Positions 15,676 to 25,125 of a stretch of DNA of 64,000 nucleotides are shown piece by piece. The position numbers and the translations under genes are program-made. Location: positions 1,384,848 to 1,448,847 of the forward strand of contig NZ_LUKD01000001.1 in the NCBI RefSeq assembly GCF_001592745.1, given 5' to 3'. A model generated the notes under the pieces. The model made no database searches. It had not been told where the DNA came from and worked only from the letters and a program-made list of their open reading frames with translations. How positions within the stretch are numbered: the stretch's first letter is position 1; each line of letters starts with the position of its first letter. Source of the DNA: Bdellovibrio bacteriovorus. GTDB lineage: Bacteria; Bdellovibrionota; Bdellovibrionia; Bdellovibrionales; Bdellovibrionaceae.

Positions 15676-16338
15676 GTGCAACTAAGTCGTTATATTGACC
15701 ATACTCTTTTGAAACCTGAAGCGCAGTTAGCGCAAATCGAAAAGCTTTGTGCAGAAGCCAAAGAACACGGCTTTTTCAGTGTTTGTGTAAATACCTCTTA
15801 CGTCCCTGCGTGTGCGGAACTTCTTAAAGGCTCCTCCGTCAAAGTTTGCTGCGTTGTCGGCTTTCCTTTGGGAACAATGGATACGGAAAGCAAAGCTTTT
15901 GAAACTTCAACGGCCATCAAAAACGGCGCAGGCGAAATCGATATGGTGATCCATGTTGGTGCTTTAAAAGACCGTCGCTTAGACTATGTGCGAGACGATA
16001 TCAAAGCCGTTGTGAAAGCCGCGCAAGGTCGCACGGTGAAAGTGATCATCGAGACGTCTCTTTTAAATAACGACGATAAAGTGTTGGCATGCAAAGCCGC
16101 GATGGAAGCCGGGGCTCACTTCGTAAAAACATCCACAGGATTTGGTGGCGGTGGCGCGACGGTTGATGACGTCAAACTGATGAAATCAGTTGTTGGTGAT
16201 GCACTGGAAGTGAAAGCCTCTGGCGGTATTAAGGATATCGCTCAAGCCAAAGCGATGATTGATGCCGGCGCAACTCGCCTAGGCACAAGCTCTGGAATCA
16301 TTATTGTTCAGGGCGGAACCGTTCAAGGAGGTTACTAA
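15676..16338 (+). CDS. deoC: Deoxyribose-phosphate aldolase
   Basis: A 220-residue class I aldolase that splits 2-deoxyribose 5-phosphate into acetaldehyde and glyceraldehyde 3-phosphate. [11 protein letters not shown] begins the barrel. D89 (GEIDMV), Schiff-base K151 (FVKTSTGF) and K180 (VKASGGI) make up the active site. The start is GTG at 15676, with GAGG correctly placed; a TTG at 15664 would remove that site. It shares one base (TAATG) with deoA, and pnp follows, giving a complete deoxynucleoside-degrading operon that feeds glycolysis. Confidence 0.95.
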   Translation: MQLSRYIDHTLLKPEAQLAQIEKLCAEAKEHGFFSVCVNTSYVPACAELLKGSSVKVCCVVGFPLGTMDTESKAFETSTAIKNGAGEIDMVIHVGALKDRRLDYVRDDIKAVVKAAQGRTVKVIIETSLLNNDDKVLACKAAMEAGAHFVKTSTGFGGGGATVDDVKLMKSVVGDALEVKASGGIKDIAQAKAMIDAGATRLGTSSGIIIVQGGTVQGGY

Positions 16339-17657
16339 TGGCATTTCTTCCAGCAGAAATTATTAAAGCGAAACGCAACGGTCGCGAACTCTCCTACGAT
16401 GAGATCAACGAATTTATTCTGGGATATGCGCGCGGTCAGATTCCTGATTATCAAATGTCGGCGCTTTTGATGGCGACATTTTTTAAAGGCATGACGACGG
16501 AAGAAACTCTGTCGCTTACGAAAGCCATGCTTCACTCTGGTGAAGTTGTGGATTTTTCTTCCGTGCCGGGATTTAAAGTCGATAAACACTCTACAGGTGG
16601 CGTGGGCGATAAGACCAGCTTGATTCTAGGTCCGATCGTTGCCGCTGCTGGCGTGCCCGTCCCGATGATTTCAGGTCGCGGCTTAGGCCATACCGGAGGA
16701 ACGTTAGATAAGCTTGAATCTATTCCTGGATTCAATACACAAAAATCTTTGCCTGAATTCGTGGAGCTGGTTCGCAAACATGCGATTTGCTTTATCGGTC
16801 AAACAAAAGAAATCTGCCCTGCGGATAAAAAGATCTATGCACTTCGTGATGTGACAGCGACGGTGGAAAGTCTTCCGCTGATTTGTGCTTCGATCATGTC
16901 TAAGAAATTGGCCGAAGGCATTGATGGCCTGGTGCTGGACGTGAAGTTTGGTTCTGGCGCCTTCATGAAAACTCCCGCCTTAGCAGAAGAACTCGCTTTG
17001 AATTTAATGGCTATTGCTAAAGGCTACGGTAAGAAAGTAACTTCTTTACTGACAAACATGGATCAGCCTTTAGGTCGCTTTGCCGGCAATTCTTTGGAAG
17101 TCGAAGAATGCGTTGCGATTATGAAGAACGAAAAATTCATCGGGCCCGGCGGATACGATCTTTATGAGGATACGCGCGAACTCAGCCTTCAACTTTCAGC
17201 ACACATGCTTCTTTTAGCAGGAGTTGGCCGCACGGCTGAAGAATCTTATAAGATCGCTTCTGACATGCTGACATCCGGTAAAGCGATGGCGAAGTTTGAA
17301 GAGCTCTGTGGAATACATGGTGGAAATCTTAAAGCCCTTCCGAAGCCCCAACACAAAATGATCATTACAGCTGAAAAAGATGGTTATGTTCACGGCTTCC
17401 ATACAGAAAGCATTGGTATTGCGGGCATTATAATTAAAGCCGGTCGCGCGCAGACGACGGACGTAATTGCGCCTACAGCCGGGATAGAGTTTCACGTTAA
17501 AGTGGGTGACGAAGTCAAAGCGGGCGAAGCTGTCTTCACGTTGCATGGCGATGATAAGGATCTATTGCAGTCAGCAGTTCCTCTGTTGAAATCGGCGATT
17601 AATATTTCCTTGCCAAAAATTGCAAAGCCTAGTTTGATACTGAAGACTTTGAGCTAA
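16338..17657 (+). CDS. deoA: Thymidine/pyrimidine-nucleoside phosphorylase
   Basis: A 439-residue enzyme that splits pyrimidine nucleosides with phosphate into base and (deoxy)ribose 1-phosphate. The helical domain (about residues 1-65, GYARGQIPDYQMSALLMA) is followed by the phosphate-binding signature VDKHSTGGVGDKTS (about 81-94), SGRGLGHTGGTLDKLE (about 114-129), and the C-terminal alpha/beta domain with the biotinyl-like fold near 370-405 (VKVGDEVKAGEAVFTLHG). The length matches DeoA/Pdp; whether it accepts uridine as well as thymidine cannot be told. It overlaps deoC by one base, and pnp starts 27 bases later. Confidence 0.94.
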   Translation: MAFLPAEIIKAKRNGRELSYDEINEFILGYARGQIPDYQMSALLMATFFKGMTTEETLSLTKAMLHSGEVVDFSSVPGFKVDKHSTGGVGDKTSLILGPIVAAAGVPVPMISGRGLGHTGGTLDKLESIPGFNTQKSLPEFVELVRKHAICFIGQTKEICPADKKIYALRDVTATVESLPLICASIMSKKLAEGIDGLVLDVKFGSGAFMKTPALAEELALNLMAIAKGYGKKVTSLLTNMDQPLGRFAGNSLEVEECVAIMKNEKFIGPGGYDLYEDTRELSLQLSAHMLLLAGVGRTAEESYKIASDMLTSGKAMAKFEELCGIHGGNLKALPKPQHKMIITAEKDGYVHGFHTESIGIAGIIIKAGRAQTTDVIAPTAGIEFHVKVGDEVKAGEAVFTLHGDDKDLLQSAVPLLKSAINISLPKIAKPSLILKTLS

Positions 17658-17684
17658 TACTCAAGGGACGCAGAGGAGAAAATT

Positions 17685-18500
17685 TTGGTATTAAATAAGC
17701 TTCAAGAAACCATCACCTATATCCGTACTAAAACTTCGGCAAAACCGAAGATCGGTGTTGTTTTAGGTTCAGGCCTTGGCGCTTTTGTGAAGGATGTGGA
17801 AGTTGAAATCACACTTCCTTATAAAGACATTCCTCACTTCTCTCCTCCAACAGTCGAAGGCCACTCTGGAAATTTAATTTTCGGTAAAGTAAATGGCCAG
17901 CAGATCGTGATTCTTCAAGGGCGCAATCATTATTACGAAGGACACAGCATGGAAAGTGTTGTGTTCCCTACTCGTACGCTAGCGATGTTGGGCATTGAAA
18001 CTTTGATCCTGACAAACTCTGCCGGTGGTTTTGGTGAAAACATGCAAGCAGGTGACTTCATGATTATTGAAGATCACATCAACTTGATGGGCACGAATCC
18101 ACTCATGGGACCGAACATTAAAGAACTGGGTCCTCGCTTTCCTGATATGACCGAAGCTTATGACAAGCGCTTGATCTCCATCATGGAGCAAGTTTTGTTA
18201 AAGCAAGGCACACGCTTTCACAAAGGCGTTTACTGCGGCGTAAGTGGTCCTACTTATGAAACACCTTCTGAAGTTCGTTACTTAAAACTGATTGGCGGTA
18301 AAGCTGTCGGTATGAGTACGGTTCCAGAAACAATTGCGGCGAATCACTTAGGTCTTCGTGTAGCGGCTTTAAGCTGCATCACGAATTTGGCAGCAGGAAT
18401 TTCTTCGCAAAAACTTTCGCACGATGAAGTGACTGAGACTGCAAAACGTGTCGAAATTCAGTTTTTATCTTTCCTAAAAGAATTTATCGGACAGATCTAA
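17685..18500 (+). CDS. pnp: Purine-nucleoside phosphorylase (trimeric type)
   Basis: A 271-residue phosphorylase of the PNP/MTAP superfamily that converts purine nucleosides to free base and ribose 1-phosphate. Signatures are VLGSGLGAF (about residue 26), HSGNLIFG, LQGRNHYYEGH (about 80-90), TNSAGGFGENMQ, NLMGTNPLMGPN and SGPTYETPSEVRYL followed by AVGMSTVPE. This is the low-mass trimeric type rather than the DeoD hexamer. The start is TTG at 17685 with GAGGAG six bases upstream. It is the last gene of the deoC-deoA-pnp operon; no clear terminator is seen in 18501-18729. The symbol should not be confused with polynucleotide phosphorylase. Confidence 0.93.
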   Translation: MVLNKLQETITYIRTKTSAKPKIGVVLGSGLGAFVKDVEVEITLPYKDIPHFSPPTVEGHSGNLIFGKVNGQQIVILQGRNHYYEGHSMESVVFPTRTLAMLGIETLILTNSAGGFGENMQAGDFMIIEDHINLMGTNPLMGPNIKELGPRFPDMTEAYDKRLISIMEQVLLKQGTRFHKGVYCGVSGPTYETPSEVRYLKLIGGKAVGMSTVPETIAANHLGLRVAALSCITNLAAGISSQKLSHDEVTETAKRVEIQFLSFLKEFIGQI

Positions 18501-18663
18501 ATCAGGTCTTATTTCCCTTAAAAATATGAGGCTTCTTAATGTCATTATTGAGTGACTGTGGAGCCGTAATTTTTCCGCACTAGGCTTACCTTTAGATCCT
18601 TGGGTCCAGGTCCAGTTTAAACCGTTCTAGCCTCAAATTAAGACATATAATTACCGAAGAGCT

Positions 18664-18685
18664 AACCGATTGGGCCAACCGATTG
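18664..18685. repeat. Direct repeat of AACCGATTG upstream of the protease gene
   Basis: The 9-base word AACCGATTG occurs at 18664-18672 and again at 18677-18685, a 13-base period, about 45 bases before the ATG of the subtilisin-like lipoprotein. Spaced direct repeats of this kind are typical response-regulator or activator binding sites; the cognate protein is unknown. Confidence 0.5.
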
Positions 18686-18729
18686 CGTCTCACTAATAGG
18701 GACCAGGATGGCCCGCACAGGGAGTGAAC

Positions 18730-19959
18730 ATGGATGTTCAAAAAATTCTCTCGGCGGTTGTCTGCATCTTCGTATTAGCATCTTGTGGCAACAAATCGCC
18801 TAGCACCGTATTTCCAGAAAATGGAGCGATGGACTCGAGCGCATGCACGGGCCAAGCAATCCAGAATAAATTCATCGTCCAATGGGAAGATGGAAAATTT
18901 ACGGTGGAACAGGCCGCAAACGCTGACGAATTTACGAAAAATTTTATCGAGCCACAGCTAGAGAAGATCCGCTATGTGGAGTTCGACCGTCAAATTCAAA
19001 CATCTAAAACTGATGAAATTCAAGCCAATGCCTATTCCGATAGTTGGGGGCAGACAAAGATAGGTGCGCCTTCTTTGTGGGCTCAAGGTATTCAAGGACA
19101 AAATGTTAAAATCGCGGTTGTTGATGCGTTCGTCGACACAAGCCATCCGCAAATCAAACCGCGTATTGCTGTGAACACGGCAGAGATTCCAAATAATGGC
19201 AAAGACGATGACGGAAACGGTATTGTTGATGACTATTATGGAGCTTCGTTTGTCTCTATTCCAAATAACAATCCAACACCAAGCTCGCATGGAACTCATG
19301 TGGCAGGTATCATCGCTGCGGATGAGCGCTATGGCTCTGTTCAAGGCGTCGCTCCTCGGGCGCAATTGATTCCTGCGCAATTCATTGCCAATGATGGTGG
19401 TGGTTCGTTAGGTGATGCGGTTCTTGCTTTGCAATACTCTGCTTCGCGTGGAGCTAAAATCATCAATGCAAGTTGGGGTGGCGCTCCGTGTGTGGCTTCT
19501 CTAAGAAATGCTTTTGTTGAACTTCAAGGTAAAGGGATTTTGGTTATCGTTGCCGCTGGTAATGATGGACGCGATGTCGATGTTTACCCTGAGTTCCCGG
19601 CTTCATTCGGATTAGCGAATCAAATCACAGTGGCTGCTTCTTCCGTGTCAGATTTTATGACTTCATGGTCGAACAGTGGATTTAATCTTGTTCACGTGGC
19701 CGCTCCTGGTGAAAGAATTTTAAGCACGGTTCCAGGCAACTCGACAGCTTATATGGATGGTACAAGTATGGCGGCTCCAATGGTTTCGGGTGCAGCCGCC
19801 CTTTTATGGAGTGCTCGTCCGACCGCTTCCGCGCTGCAAATTAAAGAGTCTATTTTGCAGTCCGTCGACGTCGTTCCAGGACACGAATTTAAAGTAAAAA
19901 CTCAAGGACGCATTAACGTACAAAAGGCGTTCGAAGTCTTAAAGCAGTTAGTTCCATAA
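18730..19959 (+). CDS. Subtilisin-like (S8) serine protease lipoprotein
   Basis: A 409-residue secreted protease. The N-terminus is a lipoprotein signal with lipobox LASC, giving lipidation at C19. A short pro-region (about 40-105) is followed by an S8 catalytic domain: D132 in AVVDAFVD, H187 in SSHGTHVAG, oxyanion N278 in AAGND and S346 in DGTSMAAPMVSG. Between D and H, a NNGKDDDGNGIVDD stretch looks like a calcium-binding loop. The ATG at 18730 has AGGGAG close upstream; a GTG at 18724 lies inside that site. The anchor implies action at the cell surface or periplasm. It stands alone, preceded by the AACCGATTG repeats. Confidence 0.93.
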   Translation: MDVQKILSAVVCIFVLASCGNKSPSTVFPENGAMDSSACTGQAIQNKFIVQWEDGKFTVEQAANADEFTKNFIEPQLEKIRYVEFDRQIQTSKTDEIQANAYSDSWGQTKIGAPSLWAQGIQGQNVKIAVVDAFVDTSHPQIKPRIAVNTAEIPNNGKDDDGNGIVDDYYGASFVSIPNNNPTPSSHGTHVAGIIAADERYGSVQGVAPRAQLIPAQFIANDGGGSLGDAVLALQYSASRGAKIINASWGGAPCVASLRNAFVELQGKGILVIVAAGNDGRDVDVYPEFPASFGLANQITVAASSVSDFMTSWSNSGFNLVHVAAPGERILSTVPGNSTAYMDGTSMAAPMVSGAAALLWSARPTASALQIKESILQSVDVVPGHEFKVKTQGRINVQKAFEVLKQLVP

Positions 19960-20097
19960 ATTCAATAACATAGCCTCAATCGCGCGTCGCATAAATAGTA
20001 GGCGGCGCGTCTCTAGTTTTAAGGTGATTCCTAACAACCTCATGATAGATTGGTCCCTTGTTTTTAAAGGGGTCATCCCTTCATAAAAAGGAATCAT

Positions 20098-21666
20098 ATG
20101 AGCACAGAAATTTCATCTGGCATTCAAGCTCGCCTGAACGATCTTGAAAAACGTAATGAAGCTGCAATGGCCGGTGGTGGCGCTGCACGTATTGCGAAAC
20201 ACAAACAAGGTGGACGTCTTACTGCCCGCGAAAGAATTGATGTTCTTGTCGATCCAGGCAGCTTTGTAGAGATGGACCGTTTTGTTACTCACCGTTGTAC
20301 TAACTTCGGTATGGATAAAACTGTTGTTCCTGGTGACGGCGTTATCACGGGCTACGGTCGCATCAACGGCAAACTCGTTTATGTCTCTTCTCAAGATTTC
20401 ACTGTTATCGGTGGATCTATGTCGCGCACTCAAGCCAATAAAATCTGTAAAGTGATGGATTTGGCGATGAAAAACGGCGCGCCTTTTATTTCTATCAATG
20501 ACTCTGGTGGCGCTCGTATCCAAGAAGGTATTGAATCCTTGGGTGGTTACGCGGACATTTTCACTCGCAACACAATGGCTTCTGGATTGATCCCACAAAT
20601 CACGGCGATCATGGGCCCATGTGCGGGTGGCGCAGTTTACTCCCCTTCTATTACCGACTTTGTCTTCATGGTGAAAAACACAAGCTACATGTTTGTGACA
20701 GGTCCTGATGTTATCAAGACCGTAACTCATGAAGAAGTGACGAAAGAAGATTTGGGTGGGGCAACAACTCACTCTGCAAAATCGGGTGTGGCTCATTTCG
20801 CTGCTGAAGATGACAAGCACTGCTTGTTGTTGATTCGTGAATTGATGAACTTCCTGCCTTCAAATAATTTGGATGATGCTCCGGTTCTTCCGACGAATGA
20901 TCGTCCCGACCGTGTGACTGAATCTTTGAATACATTGATTCCAGAAAATCCAAAAAAACCTTACGACATGCTAGGCGTGATCACAGAGTGTGTGGATGAA
21001 GGTTACTTCCTTGAAGTTCATAAACATTTCGCGCAAAACGTGATCGTGGGTTTTGCACGTTTCAACGGACGCCCAGTGGGTATCGTTGCAAACCAACCGA
21101 ACGTACTTGCAGGTTGCTTGAATATCGAAGCTTCTCGTAAAGCGGCTCGTTTTATCCGTTTCTGTGATGCTTTCAACATTCCAATCGTTTCTTTCGTCGA
21201 CGTTCCGGGCTTCTTGCCAGGTAAAGACCAAGAATGGAATGGCATCATCACTCACGGTGCAAAGCTTCTTTACGCTTATGCAGAAGCGACTGTACCTAAG
21301 ATCACTATCATCACTCGTAAAGCTTACGGTGGTGCTTACATCGTCATGGGTTCTAAACTTCTTCGTTCTGACGTGAATCTTGCTTACCCATCTGCGGAAA
21401 TCGCGGTGATGGGTGCTGAAGGTGCTGTCAGCATCATCAGCCGCGAAGAGATCTCGAAAGCCAAAGATCCTGTCGCAGAAAAAGCTCGCCTGACCGCAGA
21501 GTACGAAGCGAAGTTCAGCAATCCATATGTTTCTGCAGAACTTGGATACACAGATGAGGTGATCGAGCCCGCAATGACTCGTAAACGCATCATTGATTCA
21601 CTAGAGATGTTGAAACATAAACGCGACATCATGCCGGCTAAAAAGCACGGAAATATTCCTCTTTAA
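20098..21666 (+). CDS. pccB: Acyl-CoA (propionyl-CoA) carboxylase, carboxyltransferase subunit
   Basis: A 522-residue carboxyltransferase of the crotonase fold that moves the carboxyl group from biotin to an acyl-CoA. It includes [19 protein letters not shown] at the start, [50 protein letters not shown], and the C-terminal [14 protein letters not shown] and [17 protein letters not shown]. This combined two-lobe form matches PccB/MmdA rather than the split AccA/AccD pair. In a three-gene set with a biotin carboxylase and a biotin carrier, a propionyl-CoA carboxylase is most likely, though acetyl-CoA or other short acyl-CoAs cannot be excluded. AAGGAA precedes the ATG. Confidence 0.92.
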   Translation: MSTEISSGIQARLNDLEKRNEAAMAGGGAARIAKHKQGGRLTARERIDVLVDPGSFVEMDRFVTHRCTNFGMDKTVVPGDGVITGYGRINGKLVYVSSQDFTVIGGSMSRTQANKICKVMDLAMKNGAPFISINDSGGARIQEGIESLGGYADIFTRNTMASGLIPQITAIMGPCAGGAVYSPSITDFVFMVKNTSYMFVTGPDVIKTVTHEEVTKEDLGGATTHSAKSGVAHFAAEDDKHCLLLIRELMNFLPSNNLDDAPVLPTNDRPDRVTESLNTLIPENPKKPYDMLGVITECVDEGYFLEVHKHFAQNVIVGFARFNGRPVGIVANQPNVLAGCLNIEASRKAARFIRFCDAFNIPIVSFVDVPGFLPGKDQEWNGIITHGAKLLYAYAEATVPKITIITRKAYGGAYIVMGSKLLRSDVNLAYPSAEIAVMGAEGAVSIISREEISKAKDPVAEKARLTAEYEAKFSNPYVSAELGYTDEVIEPAMTRKRIIDSLEMLKHKRDIMPAKKHGNIPL

Positions 21667-21689
21667 TCAGAGGGTGAAGGAAGCTTTAT

Positions 21690-23192
21690 ATGGCATTATT
21701 TAAAAAAATCCTGATTGCGAACCGTGGGGAAATCGCCATCCGCATCACTCGCGCTTGTCGTGAGTTGGGTATCGGATCTGTGGCGGTCTTCTCTGATGCG
21801 GATCGTGACAGTCTTCATGTTTTCTTGGCGGATGAGGCTTATCACATTGGGCCTTCTCCTTCGAAAGAAAGCTATTTGAACTACAAAAAAATCATCGAAG
21901 TAGCAAAACAAGCTGGCGTGGACGCTATTCACCCGGGTTACGGTTTTCTTTCTGAAAACACCGTCTTTGCAAAAGCTTTGGAAGAAGCGGGCATCACTTT
22001 CATCGGACCTACGGTTTCTAATATTGAATCCATGGGTGATAAGCTTTCCGCAAAAGCCTTGATGAAAAAAGCCGGTGTTCCAACGGTTCCAGGCAGCGAT
22101 GGTGGGGTTGAGACTGTCGAGCAGGCGCAAGCTATTGCTGAAAAAATCGGTCTACCTGTAATCATCAAAGCCTCTGCCGGCGGTGGTGGTAAAGGGATGC
22201 GTGTTGTTCGTAAGATGGATGAGCTTGAAAGCGCATTCCGCGCTTGCCGCTCTGAAGGTCAGAACTATTTCGCCGATCCAACAGTGTACATTGAAAAATT
22301 CATCAACGATCCAAAACACATTGAAATTCAAGTGTTCGGCGATAAACACGGAAACCATGTTCACTTGTTTGAACGTGAGTGCTCAGTTCAACGTCGTCAC
22401 CAAAAGATCATTGAAGAATGTCCATCCCCTTCTGTGCCGAACGACGTTCGTTTGCGTATGGGTGATGCGGCTGTTCGTGCGGCTAAGCAAATCAATTACG
22501 TGGGTGCGGGAACTATCGAATTCATTTTCGATAATACGACCAAAGAATTCTACTTCATGGAGATGAACACTCGTCTTCAAGTGGAACATCCGATCACGGA
22601 AATCGTGACTGGCTTTGACTTGGTGAAAGAGCAGATCAATGTAGCGGCCGGCAGACCTCTTTCTTTCAAACAGGAAGATATCAAACAAAAAGGTCACGCG
22701 ATCGAAGCGCGTATCTGTGCTGAAGATCCTATTACGTATAAACCTCACCCTGGTGTGATTCGCGCGTGTCGCCATCCACAGGGTCCGTTCATGCGTGTGG
22801 ATTCTTACGCGTATCCTGGTTACGAAGTTCCTATCTTCTATGACCCGATGATCGCGAAAGTTATCACTTGGGGTGATAAACGTGACGAAGCTATCGATAG
22901 AATGCAGCGCGCGTTGTCTGAGTTTGTTCTAACGGGAATTAAGACCAACATCGTTCTTCATAAAACGATCTTGGATCATCCGAAATTCCGCGATGGATCT
23001 TATACGACTCAGTTTATTGAAAAGAACTTTGAAGTGATCGAACCGCAGCTCTTTAAAGAAGTTGAAGATCCTGTGTTTTTGATTGCGGCGGCTATCACTG
23101 CTTACAATGACCGTAAATCCAAAGATGTTCGTCAGTTGAACCTGACTTCAAACTGGAAACGCGTCGGTCGTAAACTTCAATTAAGGACGTAA
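21690..23192 (+). CDS. Biotin carboxylase subunit of acyl-CoA carboxylase
   Basis: A 500-residue ATP-grasp enzyme that carboxylates biotin. Sequence marks are KILIANRGEIAIRITRACRE at the N-terminus, HPGYGFLSEN, ASAGGGGKGMRVV (the ATP-binding glycine loop, about residue 163), EFIF and FMEMNTRLQVEHP. The BC core ends at about 445. Residues 446-500 are an extra helical segment. There is no fused BT or biotinyl domain, unlike animal PccA; those parts lie in the next gene, one base away. It starts 23 bases after pccB. Confidence 0.93.
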   Translation: MALFKKILIANRGEIAIRITRACRELGIGSVAVFSDADRDSLHVFLADEAYHIGPSPSKESYLNYKKIIEVAKQAGVDAIHPGYGFLSENTVFAKALEEAGITFIGPTVSNIESMGDKLSAKALMKKAGVPTVPGSDGGVETVEQAQAIAEKIGLPVIIKASAGGGGKGMRVVRKMDELESAFRACRSEGQNYFADPTVYIEKFINDPKHIEIQVFGDKHGNHVHLFERECSVQRRHQKIIEECPSPSVPNDVRLRMGDAAVRAAKQINYVGAGTIEFIFDNTTKEFYFMEMNTRLQVEHPITEIVTGFDLVKEQINVAAGRPLSFKQEDIKQKGHAIEARICAEDPITYKPHPGVIRACRHPQGPFMRVDSYAYPGYEVPIFYDPMIAKVITWGDKRDEAIDRMQRALSEFVLTGIKTNIVLHKTILDHPKFRDGSYTTQFIEKNFEVIEPQLFKEVEDPVFLIAAAITAYNDRKSKDVRQLNLTSNWKRVGRKLQLRT

Positions 23193-23193
23193 C

Positions 23194-23721
23194 ATGTATT
23201 TTGAAGCAGAACTTAACGGCAAAAAATATAAAGTCGACGTGACCGAACAGCGCTCTACTTGGAAAGTTTCTTTACAAGAAGAAGGCAAAAACTGGCTTCA
23301 CTACGACATTTCAAAACGTGACTTTAAAGAGGCCGAGCAATACATCAGCTTCCTTTTTGAAGGGAAATCTTACTTGATTGACGTGATCGGGCAAGACACT
23401 GAATACACTGTGTTTACTCGTAACTCATTCCGTACAATCAAAGTCTTCAATGATGAAATGCTTCTGCATGAATCTTTGAAAAAAGGCGGCAACTTCGGCG
23501 CAGATCAAGAGCTGAAATCCGGAATGCCTGGTAAGATCATCGAAATCTTTGCCAAAGAAGGCGAAATCGTGAAAGCCAATAAACCGCTTCTTATTATGGA
23601 AGCAATGAAAATGGAAAACGAAATGCGCGCCACTCGCGACGTGAAGATCAAAGAAATCAAAGTTAAACAAGGCGACTCGGTTGAATCCGGGGCCGTGTTG
23701 ATTAAGTTTGAAGAGCCTTAG
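23194..23721 (+). CDS. Biotin carboxyl carrier subunit of acyl-CoA carboxylase
   Basis: A 175-residue protein. Residues about 105-174 are a biotinyl domain with the biotin-accepting lysine K139 in MEAMKMEN. Residues 1-100 form a beta-rich domain that probably corresponds to the BT (BC-CT linking) domain of PccA, since it has the right size and position. It begins one base after the biotin carboxylase stop (TAA-C-ATG), so the two products are expected in equal amounts and together equal a split PccA chain. It is the last gene of the operon, followed by a strong terminator. Confidence 0.92.
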   Translation: MYFEAELNGKKYKVDVTEQRSTWKVSLQEEGKNWLHYDISKRDFKEAEQYISFLFEGKSYLIDVIGQDTEYTVFTRNSFRTIKVFNDEMLLHESLKKGGNFGADQELKSGMPGKIIEIFAKEGEIVKANKPLLIMEAMKMENEMRATRDVKIKEIKVKQGDSVESGAVLIKFEEP

Positions 23722-23730
23722 GGCTTAAAG

Positions 23731-23757
23731 AAAAAGGGGCTGATGAAGCCCCTTTTT
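23731..23757. terminator. Bidirectional intrinsic terminator
   Basis: An 11-base perfect inverted repeat, AAAAAGGGGCT (23731-23741) and AGCCCCTTTTT (23747-23757), with a 5-base loop. T-runs follow the stem on both strands, so it ends the carboxylase operon and also the convergent gene at 23778-24701. Confidence 0.9.
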
Positions 23758-23777
23758 TATTTCTACAATCGTGGCAC

Positions 23778-24701
23778 TTATTTTGTGCCGCTAGATTTTT
23801 TCTCTTTCGGTGCAGGGCTTGTTGGACTCCCCATCATTCCACCGTTAGTCATACCGCCAGTAGCGCCCATTACAGCGCCCGTTCCGCCGATCATCATACC
23901 CATGCCACCACCATACATACCCATTCCCGGATACATTTGGCCACCCATAGCGCAGGCTGTGATAAAGCCAGATACATCTACATTTCCACCGATTTCTTGT
24001 TTGGGTTTTCCTGCCCATTCAAACGTGGCGAAAGATTTTCCTTCTTTAGCTAGTTCCTTTTTTCTTTGGTCAAAAGCCATTTGCGCTGAAGCAATCAAAC
24101 CCACACACTGACTAGCGTTCTGGCTACCAATCTGTTTCATCATTGGTTCGATTTTTGCGCAGAAGTCTTTATCGTAAGTGACTTTCGCTTCTACTTTTTT
24201 ATCATCCGGCATTTGATACATCAGACTTTGCTTGATGTCGCACTCTGAACCTTTACGCTCAAAAGCAGTTTCGGTGGCTTTTGTGATTGGAAAGTTCCAT
24301 CCGTTTTTCTTAGCTTCTTCGCGGTATTTCTTTTGTTCGGTGATATCGAATTCTTTATTCACGGAAACGATTTTACCGTCCTGTCTTTTAACGTGAATCA
24401 CGCGTTGAACGGTTTCAAACTCGGGCTTTCCCATACCTGTGCCCATTTTCATTTGTTTGGTTTTATAAACAATCGTTTCTACGCCGTCTTTGTTACTTCG
24501 AGAAACAACGTTTTCAGGACGCAGAACTTGCGTTGCCCCATTCGCATCGAAATAAAGTGAAGCGCCATCAGCATCCATTCCATAGGTGAAATCTTGTACG
24601 GCACCGTTGGCCGCCATCACACATTTATCGCCAAAGTAACCCACTGCAGTTGCTTGAGCCGAGCTCGCAAGCATGACAAGGCCAAAGACAGTTTTAAACA
24701 T
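23778..24701 (-). CDS. Secreted protein of unknown family with Gly/Met-rich C-terminus
   Basis: A 307-residue protein I do not recognise. It has a signal peptide (about residues 1-18, ending AQATA). The mature domain (about 20-225) is mixed alpha/beta with a few cysteines (C28, C154 and others) and many Lys/Glu residues. The C-terminal 75 residues are rich in Gly, Met and Pro (GQMYPGMGMYGGGMGMM region) and end in a basic tail; this part resembles a flexible or metal-binding tail but has no recognised motif. The ATG has GGAGG five bases upstream. It converges on the carboxylase operon and shares its terminator. Confidence 0.6.
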   Translation of the reverse strand: MFKTVFGLVMLASSAQATAVGYFGDKCVMAANGAVQDFTYGMDADGASLYFDANGATQVLRPENVVSRSNKDGVETIVYKTKQMKMGTGMGKPEFETVQRVIHVKRQDGKIVSVNKEFDITEQKKYREEAKKNGWNFPITKATETAFERKGSECDIKQSLMYQMPDDKKVEAKVTYDKDFCAKIEPMMKQIGSQNASQCVGLIASAQMAFDQRKKELAKEGKSFATFEWAGKPKQEIGGNVDVSGFITACAMGGQMYPGMGMYGGGMGMMIGGTGAVMGATGGMTNGGMMGSPTSPAPKEKKSSGTK

Positions 24702-24825
24702 TGATCCTCCATGAAAGTTCCGGTGATTTTTATAAAAATACGAACTTATTTAGGATAATTCGAAACCTGCAGTTCCACAGTCCCGAACCCTAAAAACTGG
24801 ACTCTAAAGTGTTTCGCTCAAAAAA

Positions 24826-25125
24826 CTAGGGCTTAATGCGCGCGACAATTCGGCAACTCGAAAGCTCGACCACCTGTTTAACGGTTTTTTGTTGGCCACA
24901 AGCGAGTACATATCTTGGACACGCCTGGTTTTCTTCATAATAGCAAATCTGTCCCTGACGCTGTTTTGCGTGCCAGTTAATACGATAGCGGGGATCAGTG
25001 GATGTCGGGGCCTGACTTAACCACACCTTTCCATTCTCTTGAAAGACATATCCTTCTACCTTCGTGTTCTTAGCGAAAACAGAAGCCGAAAATAGCAATA
25101 TCGAAGTAAGGATTAATGGCCTCAT
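24826..25125 (-). CDS. Small secreted Cys-containing protein of unknown family
   Basis: A 99-residue protein with a signal peptide (about residues 1-18, ending VFAK) and an exported mature part of about 80 residues with four or five cysteines (ICYYEENQACPRYVLACGQ and SSCRIV), which suggests two disulfides. I do not recognise the fold. The ATG overlaps the TGA of the upstream clan CD-like gene by 4 bases (ATGA), so it is translated with that gene and could be its partner or inhibitor. That pairing is inference. Confidence 0.6.
   Translation of the reverse strand: MRPLILTSILLFSASVFAKNTKVEGYVFQENGKVWLSQAPTSTDPRYRINWHAKQRQGQICYYEENQACPRYVLACGQQKTVKQVVELSSCRIVARIKP

Noticed and set aside
19980..20015. 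GC-rich CGCGCGTCGC ... GGCGGCGCG after the protease gene as a terminator.
   Set aside because: Pairing is imperfect with several bulges and there is no T-run.
20058..20087. TTGTTT-N18-CATAAA ahead of pccB as a promoter.
   Set aside because: The start would fall after the ribosome-binding site, so the match is probably chance.
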